Positions 54,662-63,979 of a stretch of 64,000 nt of DNA are shown here, piece by piece. The translations under genes were made by a program, and so were the position numbers. The notes beneath the pieces are model-generated. The model saw only the letters and a program-made list of their open reading frames with translations. It did not search any database and was not told the origin of the DNA. This DNA is from Planctomycetota bacterium (GTDB lineage Bacteria; Planctomycetota; B15-G4), in contig JAQWOM010000037.1 of the NCBI GenBank assembly GCA_029245865.1, forward strand, positions 29,655 to 93,654, given 5' to 3'. Each line of letters begins with the position of its first letter. Position 1 is the stretch's first letter.

Positions 54662-56053
54662 ATGATGACCTCTCGCTCTACATGTTGTGAAATTCTAATC
54701 ATGGTCGGCAGCCTGCTGCTGTCCCTCACGGCCACCACTTTCGGTGCGCAGCAGGCTGGGTCTCCAGCTCTTCAGGCCGATTCTGCGGAGTTGAGCCGCG
54801 CCTCGGCCCTTCTGGATCAAACCAGGGAGGCCCTTGCGGAGGCTCAACAAGCCGTCGAACAACTGGTCTATGACCTGGAAGACGACTACGCCACGTTGAC
54901 GAGTGCGTCCGGCGCCGCGGGTGCGAGGCGCGCCCTGGTCCTGGCCATGGCCGATGCGATGGAGACGGCTCAAGCCCGAATCGCTGCCGGAGGCGTTGAG
55001 AGTCGCCCCATGATGCGCCCCAGTCGCGTCAAGGCGCTCACCAAGGCCTTTCAAGCCCCGGTACGAAACTCATCCAACGTCCACTCGCGACTGGCAGACT
55101 GGGTTTCAGGTCAAGTGGCAAAAGGCCTCGGTGGACAAACTCAACTGGGCGATGTGGATGCCGAGCAGATCCAGCAACTCGTCGACGCTTTGTTTGTGAC
55201 AGACGAGGCATGGCCCGAATTCTGGAATCGCACCTTTCACGTCAACTTGCCAGAAGCCAAGAGCTACGAGTCAGCGCAACACAACTACGAAGACGCCGGC
55301 CTTCAAATGGACCGTCTCAAGCATCCTGAGCGCTACGGTCCACGCGGCGAACGAGCGCCACCGGGCATGCTGGTCATTCCGGGCGGAGAATACACACTGG
55401 GGCCCAACTCTGGTTGGCCTCGACCGCGGCGCATCAAAGCGTTGCAACCGTTCGCGCTGGACAGGCATGAAGTGACGAATCGTGAATACGCGACATTCCT
55501 CGACACTCAACCCGCCCCCGCCCAACCGGCGCTGCTCCCTCGAGGGTGGCAGCTCACAGAAACGGGTCGTGCGATGTACGACACCACCCGCCGTCAGCAC
55601 CCCGTGATTCACGTGAATTGGGCGCAGGCCGCAGCCTATGCCGAGTGGGCTGGCAAACGTCTCCCCACGGAGGACGAGTGGGAGGCGGCTGCGGGAGGCC
55701 TCGATGGCAGGGCCTACCCGTGGGGCAATCAGTTCCAGGAGGGTTTCGCGAATGGCGCCGGCGTCTCGAACGACACCATGCCCGTGGAGAGCTTTCCGGG
55801 CGCTCGCTCTCCCTCGGGGTGCTTCGATCTTGCGGGCAATGCCTGGGAGTGGACGTCAACGCTGGAGAATGGCACCGACATCGTGAATCTTCCGGATGGA
55901 CTTGTGAACGTGGCCATCCGGGGTGGAAGCTATCGGAGTCAGCGCCATGAACTCGCGACACGTGCCCGCTGGACGGCGCCAGGCATGGATGCCTTCTCTT
56001 CACCGACCTACGATCGCCCCATTGGTTTCCGTTGCGCAATGGACCTGCCATGA
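54662..56053 (+). CDS. Secreted FGE/SUMF1-domain protein (start may instead be 54701)
   Basis: PGGEYTLGPNSG...FALDRHEVTNREYATFL...PVIHVNWAQAAAYAEWAGKRLPTEDEWEAAAGG...AYPWGN...FDLAGNAWEWTST...IRGGSY..RPIGFRCA. Confidence 0.9.
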   Translation: MMTSRSTCCEILIMVGSLLLSLTATTFGAQQAGSPALQADSAELSRASALLDQTREALAEAQQAVEQLVYDLEDDYATLTSASGAAGARRALVLAMADAMETAQARIAAGGVESRPMMRPSRVKALTKAFQAPVRNSSNVHSRLADWVSGQVAKGLGGQTQLGDVDAEQIQQLVDALFVTDEAWPEFWNRTFHVNLPEAKSYESAQHNYEDAGLQMDRLKHPERYGPRGERAPPGMLVIPGGEYTLGPNSGWPRPRRIKALQPFALDRHEVTNREYATFLDTQPAPAQPALLPRGWQLTETGRAMYDTTRRQHPVIHVNWAQAAAYAEWAGKRLPTEDEWEAAAGGLDGRAYPWGNQFQEGFANGAGVSNDTMPVESFPGARSPSGCFDLAGNAWEWTSTLENGTDIVNLPDGLVNVAIRGGSYRSQRHELATRARWTAPGMDAFSSPTYDRPIGFRCAMDLP

Positions 56054-56280
56054 CAGCCTTCTCCACACCTCCGCCAGCCGCACAACCTGAACCGAGCCCC
56101 AAGGGATCGCTCGGGGAGACGACTGGCCTGCTGTTGGTTCTCGCGGCAGACCTGATCTCAGTACCTTTTCACTTCGTGGCATTCCTCATGACCCGCGACT
56201 CGCACTGCCGTCACTTCCAGAAATCGCTCCAGCAAGCAGCCGACTCCACGGCTCAGCAAACGAAAAGCTCTTCGTCATGA
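56050..56280 (+). CDS. Small single-TM protein
   Basis: MTAFSTPPPAAQPEPSPKGSLGETTGLLLVLAADLISVPFHFVAFLMTRDSHC; ATGA overlaps on both sides. Confidence 0.6.
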   Translation: MTAFSTPPPAAQPEPSPKGSLGETTGLLLVLAADLISVPFHFVAFLMTRDSHCRHFQKSLQQAADSTAQQTKSSSS

Positions 56281-57329
56281 AAATCCCGGGAACGCCCATT
56301 CGTCACGCAGGCGGCAACTACCTGCTCGTCGAAGGCGGTTACAGTCACGACACCCGCAGCATCACATTGCTTGCCGAACCTGAAAACTCGGACTTTTCTC
56401 ATCCCGAACGCGCACAACGCATCGTCTGGATCGACCAGGGTGAGTGGTATCCCATCGCGCAGTGGTCCGTCGGCATGGTCGCTCTACAAGAAAACGACTA
56501 TTCGGGTCAGCGACCGCTCATCGATGAAATCTTCGAACGATTTCGGCTTGAGCAACAAGACCTGCCCACCATCGCCTGGGCCATTCAGGGCGAGGGAGGA
56601 TTCGCGGGGACACTCGAGCCCATCCTGCCGATGGGACTGGCAGTCAAAGTTTTTGAAGACGAAGCCGGTGCTGCCGAAGTCTCCGGGGCGGAGCAGCTCG
56701 TGCCGATCACCAACCTGCCCAACTTCCTGACACATCTGGCCCGCGAGGGGTACGCAGGAGTCATGATGGACGGGCAGCAGCCCCTCTTCTTCTGCATCGA
56801 CTCCATGAGTGAGTTGCAGTTTCTTCGGGTGCGGCGATCCGATGGAGGCTCGATGCAGCTCGACATTCTCGACGAACAGGGCGGCTGGCTTCAGTACGAA
56901 GGCTCCGAAGAAATCGAAATGCTTGAGAACCGCGATGCGTGTGACAACCGCCTCGTAGAAACCATTGGAAGGCGCCCTGTGATGAGTTGGCCAAACGACG
57001 GCGAGTTCTGGTCAGTCGGGCCAAAAGGCGGTTCCCCCGGACTCATCACCAACGAAGAAGATGAGTTGTCTTACGGCCTGCTCTTTGTTGACGAGGACGA
57101 AGCGCGTGACTGGCGCGAGGACACGGAATCTCCCTGGGTTTCTTTTCCCGTGGAAGACCTGAATCATTTCCTCTCCCGCAAGGAACTCGAGGACTGCGGC
57201 GCTCTCCTCAATCCAGGAAGTCACCGGGTGCATTCCGGCATTCTCTGGCTCGACGGCGAGCGAATCGTGCTCGACAGCTACAGCGGCTACTGGGCCCTCG
57301 ACGGCGACGAGTTCGAACAGGTCGGCTAG
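56277..57329 (+). CDS. Hypothetical protein (350 aa)
   Basis: Complete ORF starting in an ATGA overlap; no family recognised. Confidence 0.65.
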   Translation: MKIPGTPIRHAGGNYLLVEGGYSHDTRSITLLAEPENSDFSHPERAQRIVWIDQGEWYPIAQWSVGMVALQENDYSGQRPLIDEIFERFRLEQQDLPTIAWAIQGEGGFAGTLEPILPMGLAVKVFEDEAGAAEVSGAEQLVPITNLPNFLTHLAREGYAGVMMDGQQPLFFCIDSMSELQFLRVRRSDGGSMQLDILDEQGGWLQYEGSEEIEMLENRDACDNRLVETIGRRPVMSWPNDGEFWSVGPKGGSPGLITNEEDELSYGLLFVDEDEARDWREDTESPWVSFPVEDLNHFLSRKELEDCGALLNPGSHRVHSGILWLDGERIVLDSYSGYWALDGDEFEQVG

Positions 57330-57380
57330 CGACCAGCTGCGTCGGCTGATTTCCCGACCTACGGCGCCTCGGGGAGCACC

Positions 57381-58319
57381 TCAGACCAGAGTGTCTTCGT
57401 CATCCTCGCGCTTGCGCTTCTTGCTCTGGCTCTTGAGGAAAGCCCGCTCCTGCTTGCGGAGGCTTTGCTCGGCCTTCGCGAGGTTTTTAGATGTTTCGGC
57501 AGTCTCGCCGTCGGGACTGGCTGCCTCAGCACGACTCTCTTCGTCAGCCTCTGAATAACGGCCGGGGTCGTCACGATCGACCGTCAGACCCGTGAGAAAT
57601 GTCCCGAGGACCTGACCTCCAGCCGATCGAATCAGATCGAGACTGCGGTTGACCTTCTCACGCGGTGCTTCCTGGAGTCGCACCACCACAAGAGCTCCAT
57701 TGACCAGTGCCGAGACAACACACGCATCGGTCCACGGATTGACGGGTGGTGAATCCAAAATGATCCACGAGTAACGACGCTTCAACTCCGTGATCAAGTT
57801 CACGAACTGCTCAGAACCCAGAAGTTCTGCAGGGTTGTCGGGCTCTGCACCGGCACAGATCACATCCATGTTTGGAATGACCGTTGGTACGCGCACCTGA
57901 CTGAGCGAGACATCTCCCTTGATGAGTTCGGTCACTCCCTGGTCCATATCAACCCCAAGGATCCGACCAAGACTTGGCGCTCGTGAATCCAGATCGAGAA
58001 GGCAGACCTTGGCGCCCGGAGCCTCTGCGAGGCAAGCCGCAAGGTTGGCGGCCGTGATGGACTTTCCTTCGCCACGCTGACTGCTCGTGACCACGATCGC
58101 CCAGGGCGCCCCGGAACGATTGATGGCCATCAGGTTTGTGCGACAAGCTCGGTACTGCTCTGCATGAAGCGCGCCGGGCTCGTGGTACATGACCAGGTGT
58201 CCGTCGACCCTGGACAAGAGACCGCCCGGGCGTTCTCGAACGTGTTCCTGTTGATCGACGGGCCATGACGGATCCGAGGCCGTGTCGGCAGGCTGCACGG
58301 GTCTTTCGTTTTCGGTCAT
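57381..58319 (-). CDS. BY-kinase / CpsD-CapB-like P-loop ATPase
   Basis: EQYRACRTNLMAINRSGAPWAIVVTSSQRGEGKSITAANLAACLAEAPGAKVCLLDLDSRAPSLGRILGVD; ...YSWIILDSPPVNPWTDACVVSALVNGALVVVRL; charged C-terminal tail. Confidence 0.88.
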   Translation of the reverse strand: MTENERPVQPADTASDPSWPVDQQEHVRERPGGLLSRVDGHLVMYHEPGALHAEQYRACRTNLMAINRSGAPWAIVVTSSQRGEGKSITAANLAACLAEAPGAKVCLLDLDSRAPSLGRILGVDMDQGVTELIKGDVSLSQVRVPTVIPNMDVICAGAEPDNPAELLGSEQFVNLITELKRRYSWIILDSPPVNPWTDACVVSALVNGALVVVRLQEAPREKVNRSLDLIRSAGGQVLGTFLTGLTVDRDDPGRYSEADEESRAEAASPDGETAETSKNLAKAEQSLRKQERAFLKSQSKKRKREDDEDTLV

Positions 58320-60010
58320 GGACGCTCTCCAGGCATTCCACCCAATCGGGTGATGAGCCCCGCAGTCTTCAACAGAATCGCGTCATCATTGTCGCGCAGA
58401 GACTGCGAAGCTCGGCGTCCAAAACGCTGCAATCGCCGACAAGAGCCCTTGGCGAGCAGAATTTCGTGTTCCAGAGCCTCCGGCCCCACGGTTTCGGCCC
58501 CCTGGTCGTGCAGGCTGACAGCCCGGGACAGCACGGCAGCCTGGGCATAGGTCGCCAGAACTTGATCCGTCAGGGCCGCCACGACCAGTTGCTGCTCGCG
58601 GAGGGCCTTTCCGTGCGTCCGCACGGCCTTCCCCGAAGCGACAGCCAGTTCGGCCACTGCCATCGAAAGGGCCAGGGACTCGGCTCTCAACTCATCGGGC
58701 ACCTTCATGGGGTCGGGGACCTCGGCACCGTCAAGCAAACGCCCGTAAGGATCATCGCGCCCCGGAATGCTCTCGGACAAACGCTCTGCCGGCCCTCGCA
58801 GCCCACTCGTCGCCACCATCACCCGGAGGATTTCGTTGGTGCCCTCGAAAATCATGTTCACACGCGCATCGCGAAGCATGCGCTCGAAGGGGTAGTCCGT
58901 CGTGAAGCCATTGCCACCGGCACACTGCACGGCATCGTTGACGACAGACCACAGCGTCTCGGTGCCAAAGATCTTGCACAACGCAGACTCCAGAGGCAGA
59001 TCGACACCGTGCCGATCTGCCAGCCCGGTGGTCAGGAACACCATGCACTCCAGTGCGTGGAGGCTCTGTGCCATGCGCCCGAGCTTTTGCTGAATCAACT
59101 GAAACTCGGCGATGGGTCGTCCGAACTGCTGCCGCTCGGTGGTGTATTTCACGGCTTCTTCGAGCAGGTAGCGAGACGCACCGAGGCAACCACCCGCAAG
59201 GCCCGTGCGCCCCCCATTGAGGATATCCAGCGCCAGCCGAAACCCTTCACCGGGCACACCGACAAGGTTCTCAACGGGCACCGAAACGTCCTCGAAAACC
59301 AAGGGGACGGTAGAGCTGCCACGGATGCCGAGCTTTGTTTCCTCGCGCCCCGCCTCGTAACCCATTTCACGCTCGACCAAGAGGCAAGAAATCGAGGGGC
59401 GGCCATCTGTTCGCGGATGATCCGGAGTCCGCACAAAAAGTGTGACGAGGTTCGCGAGCCCGCCATTTGTGATCCAGAGCTTGTTGCCATTGACCACGTA
59501 GTGCTGTTTGTCTTCGGACAACTTGGCGGTACACGTCAGCGCTTGTGCATCACTGCCGGCATCGGGCTCCGACAGGGCAAAAGCGGCCTTCAGTTCACCG
59601 GTGGCCAGGCGCGGGAGGTACTTTGCTTTCTGTTCCTCGGTGCCAGCCAGCAGCAACGCCTTGATGCCGATGGTCGAATGCCCGCCAGACAAGATGGCGA
59701 CGGCGCCGTCCGCTGCCGACAGGTCCATGCCCACGCGGCAGTACTGCGTCGCATTGAGGTCCAACCCGCCGTACTCCTCGGGAATGCGCATCCCGAACAG
59801 ACCCAGTTCTGACAGCCCCGCAAGGACTGCCTCGGGGACCGCATGTGCTCGATCGATGGACTCGGCATCGATGTGTTCCTCGGCGAAGCGCCCAAAGGAC
59901 CCGCGCACCATGGAGAGCAGTTCAGCCGAATCCGGGTCAAGGAAGGGGTAAGGACAGAAATCGGCCGCGTCGAGCTGACCAAGAAACATCGAATGAACAG
60001 GAGATGGCAC
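58316..60010 (-). CDS. Acyl-CoA dehydrogenase family protein
   Basis: LGLFGMRIPEEYGGLDLNATQYCRV; AFALSEPDAGSDAQALTCTAKL; GNKLWITNGGLANLVTLFVRT; QCAGGNGFTTDYPFERMLRDARVNMIFEGTNEILR. Confidence 0.95.
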   Translation of the reverse strand: MPSPVHSMFLGQLDAADFCPYPFLDPDSAELLSMVRGSFGRFAEEHIDAESIDRAHAVPEAVLAGLSELGLFGMRIPEEYGGLDLNATQYCRVGMDLSAADGAVAILSGGHSTIGIKALLLAGTEEQKAKYLPRLATGELKAAFALSEPDAGSDAQALTCTAKLSEDKQHYVVNGNKLWITNGGLANLVTLFVRTPDHPRTDGRPSISCLLVEREMGYEAGREETKLGIRGSSTVPLVFEDVSVPVENLVGVPGEGFRLALDILNGGRTGLAGGCLGASRYLLEEAVKYTTERQQFGRPIAEFQLIQQKLGRMAQSLHALECMVFLTTGLADRHGVDLPLESALCKIFGTETLWSVVNDAVQCAGGNGFTTDYPFERMLRDARVNMIFEGTNEILRVMVATSGLRGPAERLSESIPGRDDPYGRLLDGAEVPDPMKVPDELRAESLALSMAVAELAVASGKAVRTHGKALREQQLVVAALTDQVLATYAQAAVLSRAVSLHDQGAETVGPEALEHEILLAKGSCRRLQRFGRRASQSLRDNDDAILLKTAGLITRLGGMPGERP

Positions 60011-60204
60011 GGTTCTTTACGCCTGGTCTAAAGGGGTGAAAGCGATTTGCGACGAAATGGGCCGAGGCGTGAACTCATGACCACATCATCGGAACTAGAA
60101 TGCCTGAGACAAAAGCCTTCATTCACTTGACGGCAACCCACGGGGGTGGCTCAATAGACGTTCCCGCTGACTCTTTGTCGGCATCGCTCTTTATCAGTTC
60201 GATT

Positions 60205-60432
60205 GTGTGTTCTCGGCCTCGGGGAAGACGGTGAAAATCCGTCACGGACCCGCCGCTGTGAATGGTGACAACAGGTACATGGGGCCTTTCAGCGTCCCGG
60301 TCACTGTCTGATGCACACGCCTGACCAGAAGAAGAAAGTACACATCTTCTCCTGAATACCATGCGTGTAAGCCCATCGGATGGGAAGGCGTACCTCGCGG
60401 TCAAGCCATGAGTCAGAAAACCCTGCCGACGA
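60205..60432 (+). ncRNA. Cobalamin (B12) riboswitch-like leader
   Basis: 5' part GGGGAAGACGGTGAAAATCCGTCACGGACCCGCCGCTGTGA (60220-60260) and 3' part GCCCATCGGATGGGAAGGCGTA...CAAGCCATGAGTCAGAAAACCCTGCCGAC (60370-60429) match conserved cobalamin riboswitch segments, with an insertion between. Confidence 0.85.
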
Positions 60433-60546
60433 AACGCTCGTAACCGCCTCGGATATAGGCCGGCGCGAGCACTCGTTGTACGTCCTGCCCTCGGAAAATC
60501 GGATCTCTGTTCGATCCTGCATTCTCTGCTCGGCAAGGGGACGAAG

Positions 60547-60629
60547 GCCGCCAGGCAAGCCTGGTTGGAGATCTGCGCACCACATTGTGCGCACGAAAGA
60601 TCCCGACCACTGCTCAGGCGGCTTTTTTT
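60547..60629 (+). terminator. Candidate riboswitch-controlled intrinsic terminator
   Basis: GCCGCC (60547-60552) pairs with GGCGGC (60617-60622) directly before T7 (60623-60629), enclosing CCAGGC-AA-GCCTGG and GATCTGCGCAC...GTGCGCACGAAAGATC hairpins. By eye only. Confidence 0.45.
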
Positions 60630-60732
60630 GTCTCTGGAGGTTTCAACCCCGCCCTGCTCACCCACCGAGCAGAGCGCAACTTCGCTCGGGGAACCAGAAC
60701 ACGCGTCATGCGCATCCCCCGGAATCATCACC

Positions 60733-62067
60733 GTGCCTTTCTACTCAACTTTGCTTGCTGTTGTCGCTCTGAGCGGCTCCGCTCTCTGCTCTGACTTCAC
60801 GATCCCGGCCGGCTACAACTTCGAAACCTCGCTGGCCGCCGGACCCGTTGTGGGCGTTTTGAATGATGGACGCCTCCTGGTCTCGACCGGATTTTTTGGC
60901 GCCGATGAAATCTCCGTCGTCGAGGCCGATGGCTCTCACGCGCTCTTCGCGACTGGATTCGGGTCGCTGGCCGGAGTCGCCCAATCGCCCGTGACAGGCG
61001 ACATCCTCGTCGGCGACTCTCTCTTCACACCCTCACTGACCGTGCTCCGAGACATCGACGGCAACGGAGACGCGCTGGGAGCAGGGGAAAAAAGCCCCTT
61101 TGCGGTTCAACCGGGCCTGCTCCCCGAAGGTCTGGCCCCACTGCCCTTTTCGCTCTCGTTCCAACCGGGCACAGACAATCTCTTCATGACCGGCTCCACC
61201 CCTTTTGACCCCATGGTTCCAACGGTCGGTGTGGTGTCGAGGTTTTCCGCCGGAGTCGAGACAACCTTTGCCACCGGCCTCGGCTATCCGGCCGGCATGG
61301 TCTGGGATGGAGAAGATCTCTACGTCGCAGACCTGAACGCCTCCACATTTGTCGGGCGCATCTTGACCCTGACAGACGCCAACAGGGATGGCGATGCACG
61401 CGATGCGGGCGAAGCGGTCGAGTTCGCGTCAGGACTCAGTGGCGCCAATGGACTGGTGCGTGCAGCGGACGGTTCGTTCTACCTGTCCGGCGTGTTCGAT
61501 GTGCTTGAAGGCGGCGACTTCAGTGGCTGCATTGCCCGAATTCTTCCCGACGCGAACGGCGATGGTGTGCATGACGGATTCACCGAGGCATACATCGACG
61601 GCTTTGCGTTCACGGGGGCCCTGACTCTGATCGAAGGTCCCGAGGGCTTCACCCCTGGCGCGGGGGGTGACGGCCAGCTTTACATCGGCGACTTCTCTGC
61701 ACCTGCGGGCGATCGGATCCTCACTTCGGCCCCCCATGCGGCCACCCATGTGCTGGGCGAGGTCGCGAACAACTCGACCTTTCAGATCATGGTGTCCGGC
61801 GAGATCGGAGCCACCGCATTCAGCATCATTTCCCTGGACACCTCGACCACGACGATCGCAGGAATCGGCGACCTCTGCCTCGGCTTCCAGGGTGCCTTCA
61901 AAGTCTTCGCCCCCCAGACCATCGGCCCGACTCGTTCCGTGACTCAGAAGATTGACGTGCGCGATGAACCCGCGCTGATCGGTCTCGAAGTCGCCATCCA
62001 GGGCATCGTGCTCGAGGATGGGCGCTACGGACTGGGCAACTCACTCCATTTTGTCGTCAGCCCCTGA
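60733..62067 (+). CDS. Secreted beta-propeller-like (NHL/SMP-30-type) protein downstream of cobalamin riboswitch (GTG start)
   Basis: VPFYSTLLAVVALSGSALCSDFTIPAGYNFETSLAAGPVVGVLNDGRLLVSTGFFGADEISVVEADGSHALFATGFGSLAGVAQSPVTGDILVGDS...; GMVWDGEDLYVADLN...GANGLVRAADGSFYLSG blades. Confidence 0.8.
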   Translation: MPFYSTLLAVVALSGSALCSDFTIPAGYNFETSLAAGPVVGVLNDGRLLVSTGFFGADEISVVEADGSHALFATGFGSLAGVAQSPVTGDILVGDSLFTPSLTVLRDIDGNGDALGAGEKSPFAVQPGLLPEGLAPLPFSLSFQPGTDNLFMTGSTPFDPMVPTVGVVSRFSAGVETTFATGLGYPAGMVWDGEDLYVADLNASTFVGRILTLTDANRDGDARDAGEAVEFASGLSGANGLVRAADGSFYLSGVFDVLEGGDFSGCIARILPDANGDGVHDGFTEAYIDGFAFTGALTLIEGPEGFTPGAGGDGQLYIGDFSAPAGDRILTSAPHAATHVLGEVANNSTFQIMVSGEIGATAFSIISLDTSTTTIAGIGDLCLGFQGAFKVFAPQTIGPTRSVTQKIDVRDEPALIGLEVAIQGIVLEDGRYGLGNSLHFVVSP

Positions 62068-62095
62068 TGACCCACGACACGTTCGAGATTCGAAG

Positions 62096-63124
62096 ATGAA
62101 ACCGAGTCAACTCACCGCATCGCTGCTCGCCGGGGGCCTTCTCGTCGCTTTCGCGGCATTCAGCACCCCCTATGCGGTCACGGTGCCGACCCTGCTCCCA
62201 GGCCCGCACAGCACGGGCGATTTCTTGGCCATGACAGGCTCACCAGAAGGCGAGGGTCTCTATGTCGCCTCAAACGATGTCTATCAACTCGGTGTAGGCG
62301 GACAGGTTGTCCTCGAACTGGGGGCCACAGCATCTGACGCGGCCGGGACGGATCTCATCATCTACGAGAACCCTTTCCTGCTGATCGGCGCCACGAACTA
62401 TGAATCCTGGGCCGAAGTGCTCACCGTCGAGGTCTCAACGAACAGCTTTGACTGGGCCGCCTTCCCAACCAGCTACAGCGGCAGCCCGGGCCCCTTCGGC
62501 CTGTTCGAGGGATTGCCCATGCACCACTACCGCGGCTTCGCGGGTGTCTCTCCCTTTGCGGCCAATCCCGCCGAGGGCTATGACCCGGCCGATGTGGTGG
62601 CCAGTGGCGGCGACGTCTTCGATTTTGCAGACCTGGCAGATGACCCGCTCGTTCTCATGGGACTCGTCGACCTCCAAGACATTCGCTTCGTGCGTCTCAC
62701 GGATGTGGTCTCTGGCACGTCGCAAGACAGTGCGGGCAACACCGTCTGGGATTGTGGTGATGCCAACTTTTCCTGCGCAGACATCGATGCCGTGTTTGTG
62801 AAAAACAGTTCCGAGATTGCGACAAACGGTCGACCATGGGTTGAACTCAGCATGGAGGAGTTTCCAGGCGGCACCTACATGGTGCTCGAGCTCGGTGACC
62901 CGGATGGTCTCTGGGAGATCGTCCCGTTCCTCACGGCCAGCGCGAATGGTGTCCCGGGCGACTTCTACAACCTTCTTCAGTACTTCGTGATCCTCGAGCT
63001 AGACGACACGCACGCACGTCTGGCCGCGGGCCCCGTCATCCCGCAACTGCCAGCGACCCAGTTCCGCGTGACAGCAACGGACGGCACCGGACAGAAGGGT
63101 GGCGACGCCATCTACTTTCCTTGA
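62096..63124 (+). CDS. Secreted 'cell surface protein' family, second gene after the cobalamin riboswitch
   Basis: MKPSQLTASLLAGGLLVAFAAFSTPYA signal peptide; LGVGGQVVLELGATASDAAGTDLIIYENPFLLIGATNYESWAEVLTVEVSTNSFDWAAFPTSY...FDFADLADDPLVLMGLVDLQDIRFVRLTDVV. Confidence 0.8.
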   Translation: MKPSQLTASLLAGGLLVAFAAFSTPYAVTVPTLLPGPHSTGDFLAMTGSPEGEGLYVASNDVYQLGVGGQVVLELGATASDAAGTDLIIYENPFLLIGATNYESWAEVLTVEVSTNSFDWAAFPTSYSGSPGPFGLFEGLPMHHYRGFAGVSPFAANPAEGYDPADVVASGGDVFDFADLADDPLVLMGLVDLQDIRFVRLTDVVSGTSQDSAGNTVWDCGDANFSCADIDAVFVKNSSEIATNGRPWVELSMEEFPGGTYMVLELGDPDGLWEIVPFLTASANGVPGDFYNLLQYFVILELDDTHARLAAGPVIPQLPATQFRVTATDGTGQKGGDAIYFP

Positions 63125-63199
63125 CGAAAACGAGGTCAGAGGCCTCAATTCGCCTCATCATTCGGCAAGTGAGGTGGTCAGAGATACCATGAGAGTGAC

Positions 63200-63979
63200 A
63201 TGGACAAGGGTCACTCGGAATCATCGCGGCGGGATCCCGCCCAACTCGAGACGCTCTTCCAGCAGGGAGGGCAGGTCTTACTGGCCTCCATGTGCGAGTC
63301 GTTCCTTGAGCGAAGCGGTCAGCGTCTTGCGGCGTTGAGTGCCTCCACCGATCCGGCCGCCATGGCGCGGATCTGCCACGACCTCAAGACCAGTTGCCGC
63401 ATCGTGGGCGCGCGCCACCTCGCGCAACTCTGCGAAACTCTGGAATATGCCACCGAGAACGGAAGCCCTCCGCCTGCGGGAGCCGTGCAGGAGTTGAACG
63501 AAGAGTATCTGCAAGTGCGGGACTGGCTCGAGGAAAGGCTGCGAAGCCCCGCGGCCACGGCGCCGGAAGAAGACGCTTCGGATCGCCCCGAGGACACCAA
63601 CAAGCAACCTGTCATCGCCCTCGTCGAAGACAACCCGGACAACCGCCTCTTGATGTCCGTGATCCTGGGTCAGACCTACGGCATCACCGAATACACCTCG
63701 GGCGAGAAGGCACTCCAAGGCATCTCGAACTCTTTGCCCGACTTGGTCCTTCTGGATGTTTCGCTCCCCGGGATGGATGGCCTGGACGTGCTCAAGGCTC
63801 TTCGTGAGGACGAAGCCCTGGTGAAATTGCCGGTGGTGGCGCTCACAGCCCATGCGATGCATGGCGATCGGGAACGCTTTCTGGAGGCGGGTTTCGACGA
63901 GTACATCTCGAAGCCCATCGTCGATGAACAGCTCATCTTCGACATCATCGACGGCCTGCTCGGTCGCTCGGAGCAGTGA
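63200..63979 (+). CDS. Hpt-domain + response-regulator receiver protein
   Basis: ARICHDLKTSCRIVGARHLAQLCETLE (Hpt) then VIALVEDNPDNRLLMSVILGQTYG...PDLVLLDVSLPGMDGLDVLKALRE...VVALTAHAM..EAGFDEYISKPI (REC). Confidence 0.9.
   Translation: MDKGHSESSRRDPAQLETLFQQGGQVLLASMCESFLERSGQRLAALSASTDPAAMARICHDLKTSCRIVGARHLAQLCETLEYATENGSPPPAGAVQELNEEYLQVRDWLEERLRSPAATAPEEDASDRPEDTNKQPVIALVEDNPDNRLLMSVILGQTYGITEYTSGEKALQGISNSLPDLVLLDVSLPGMDGLDVLKALREDEALVKLPVVALTAHAMHGDRERFLEAGFDEYISKPIVDEQLIFDIIDGLLGRSEQ

Noticed and set aside
58265-59812. 515-aa plus-strand ORF opposite the acyl-CoA dehydrogenase
   Set aside because: Antisense shadow of a well-supported ACAD gene in GC-rich DNA; its translation (HRKGQGLGSQLIGHLHGV...) has no family-like pattern.
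60123-60731. Minus-strand 202-aa ORF and plus-strand 60380-60772 ORF
   Set aside because: Both overlap the cobalamin riboswitch-like leader; neither translation resembles a protein family.
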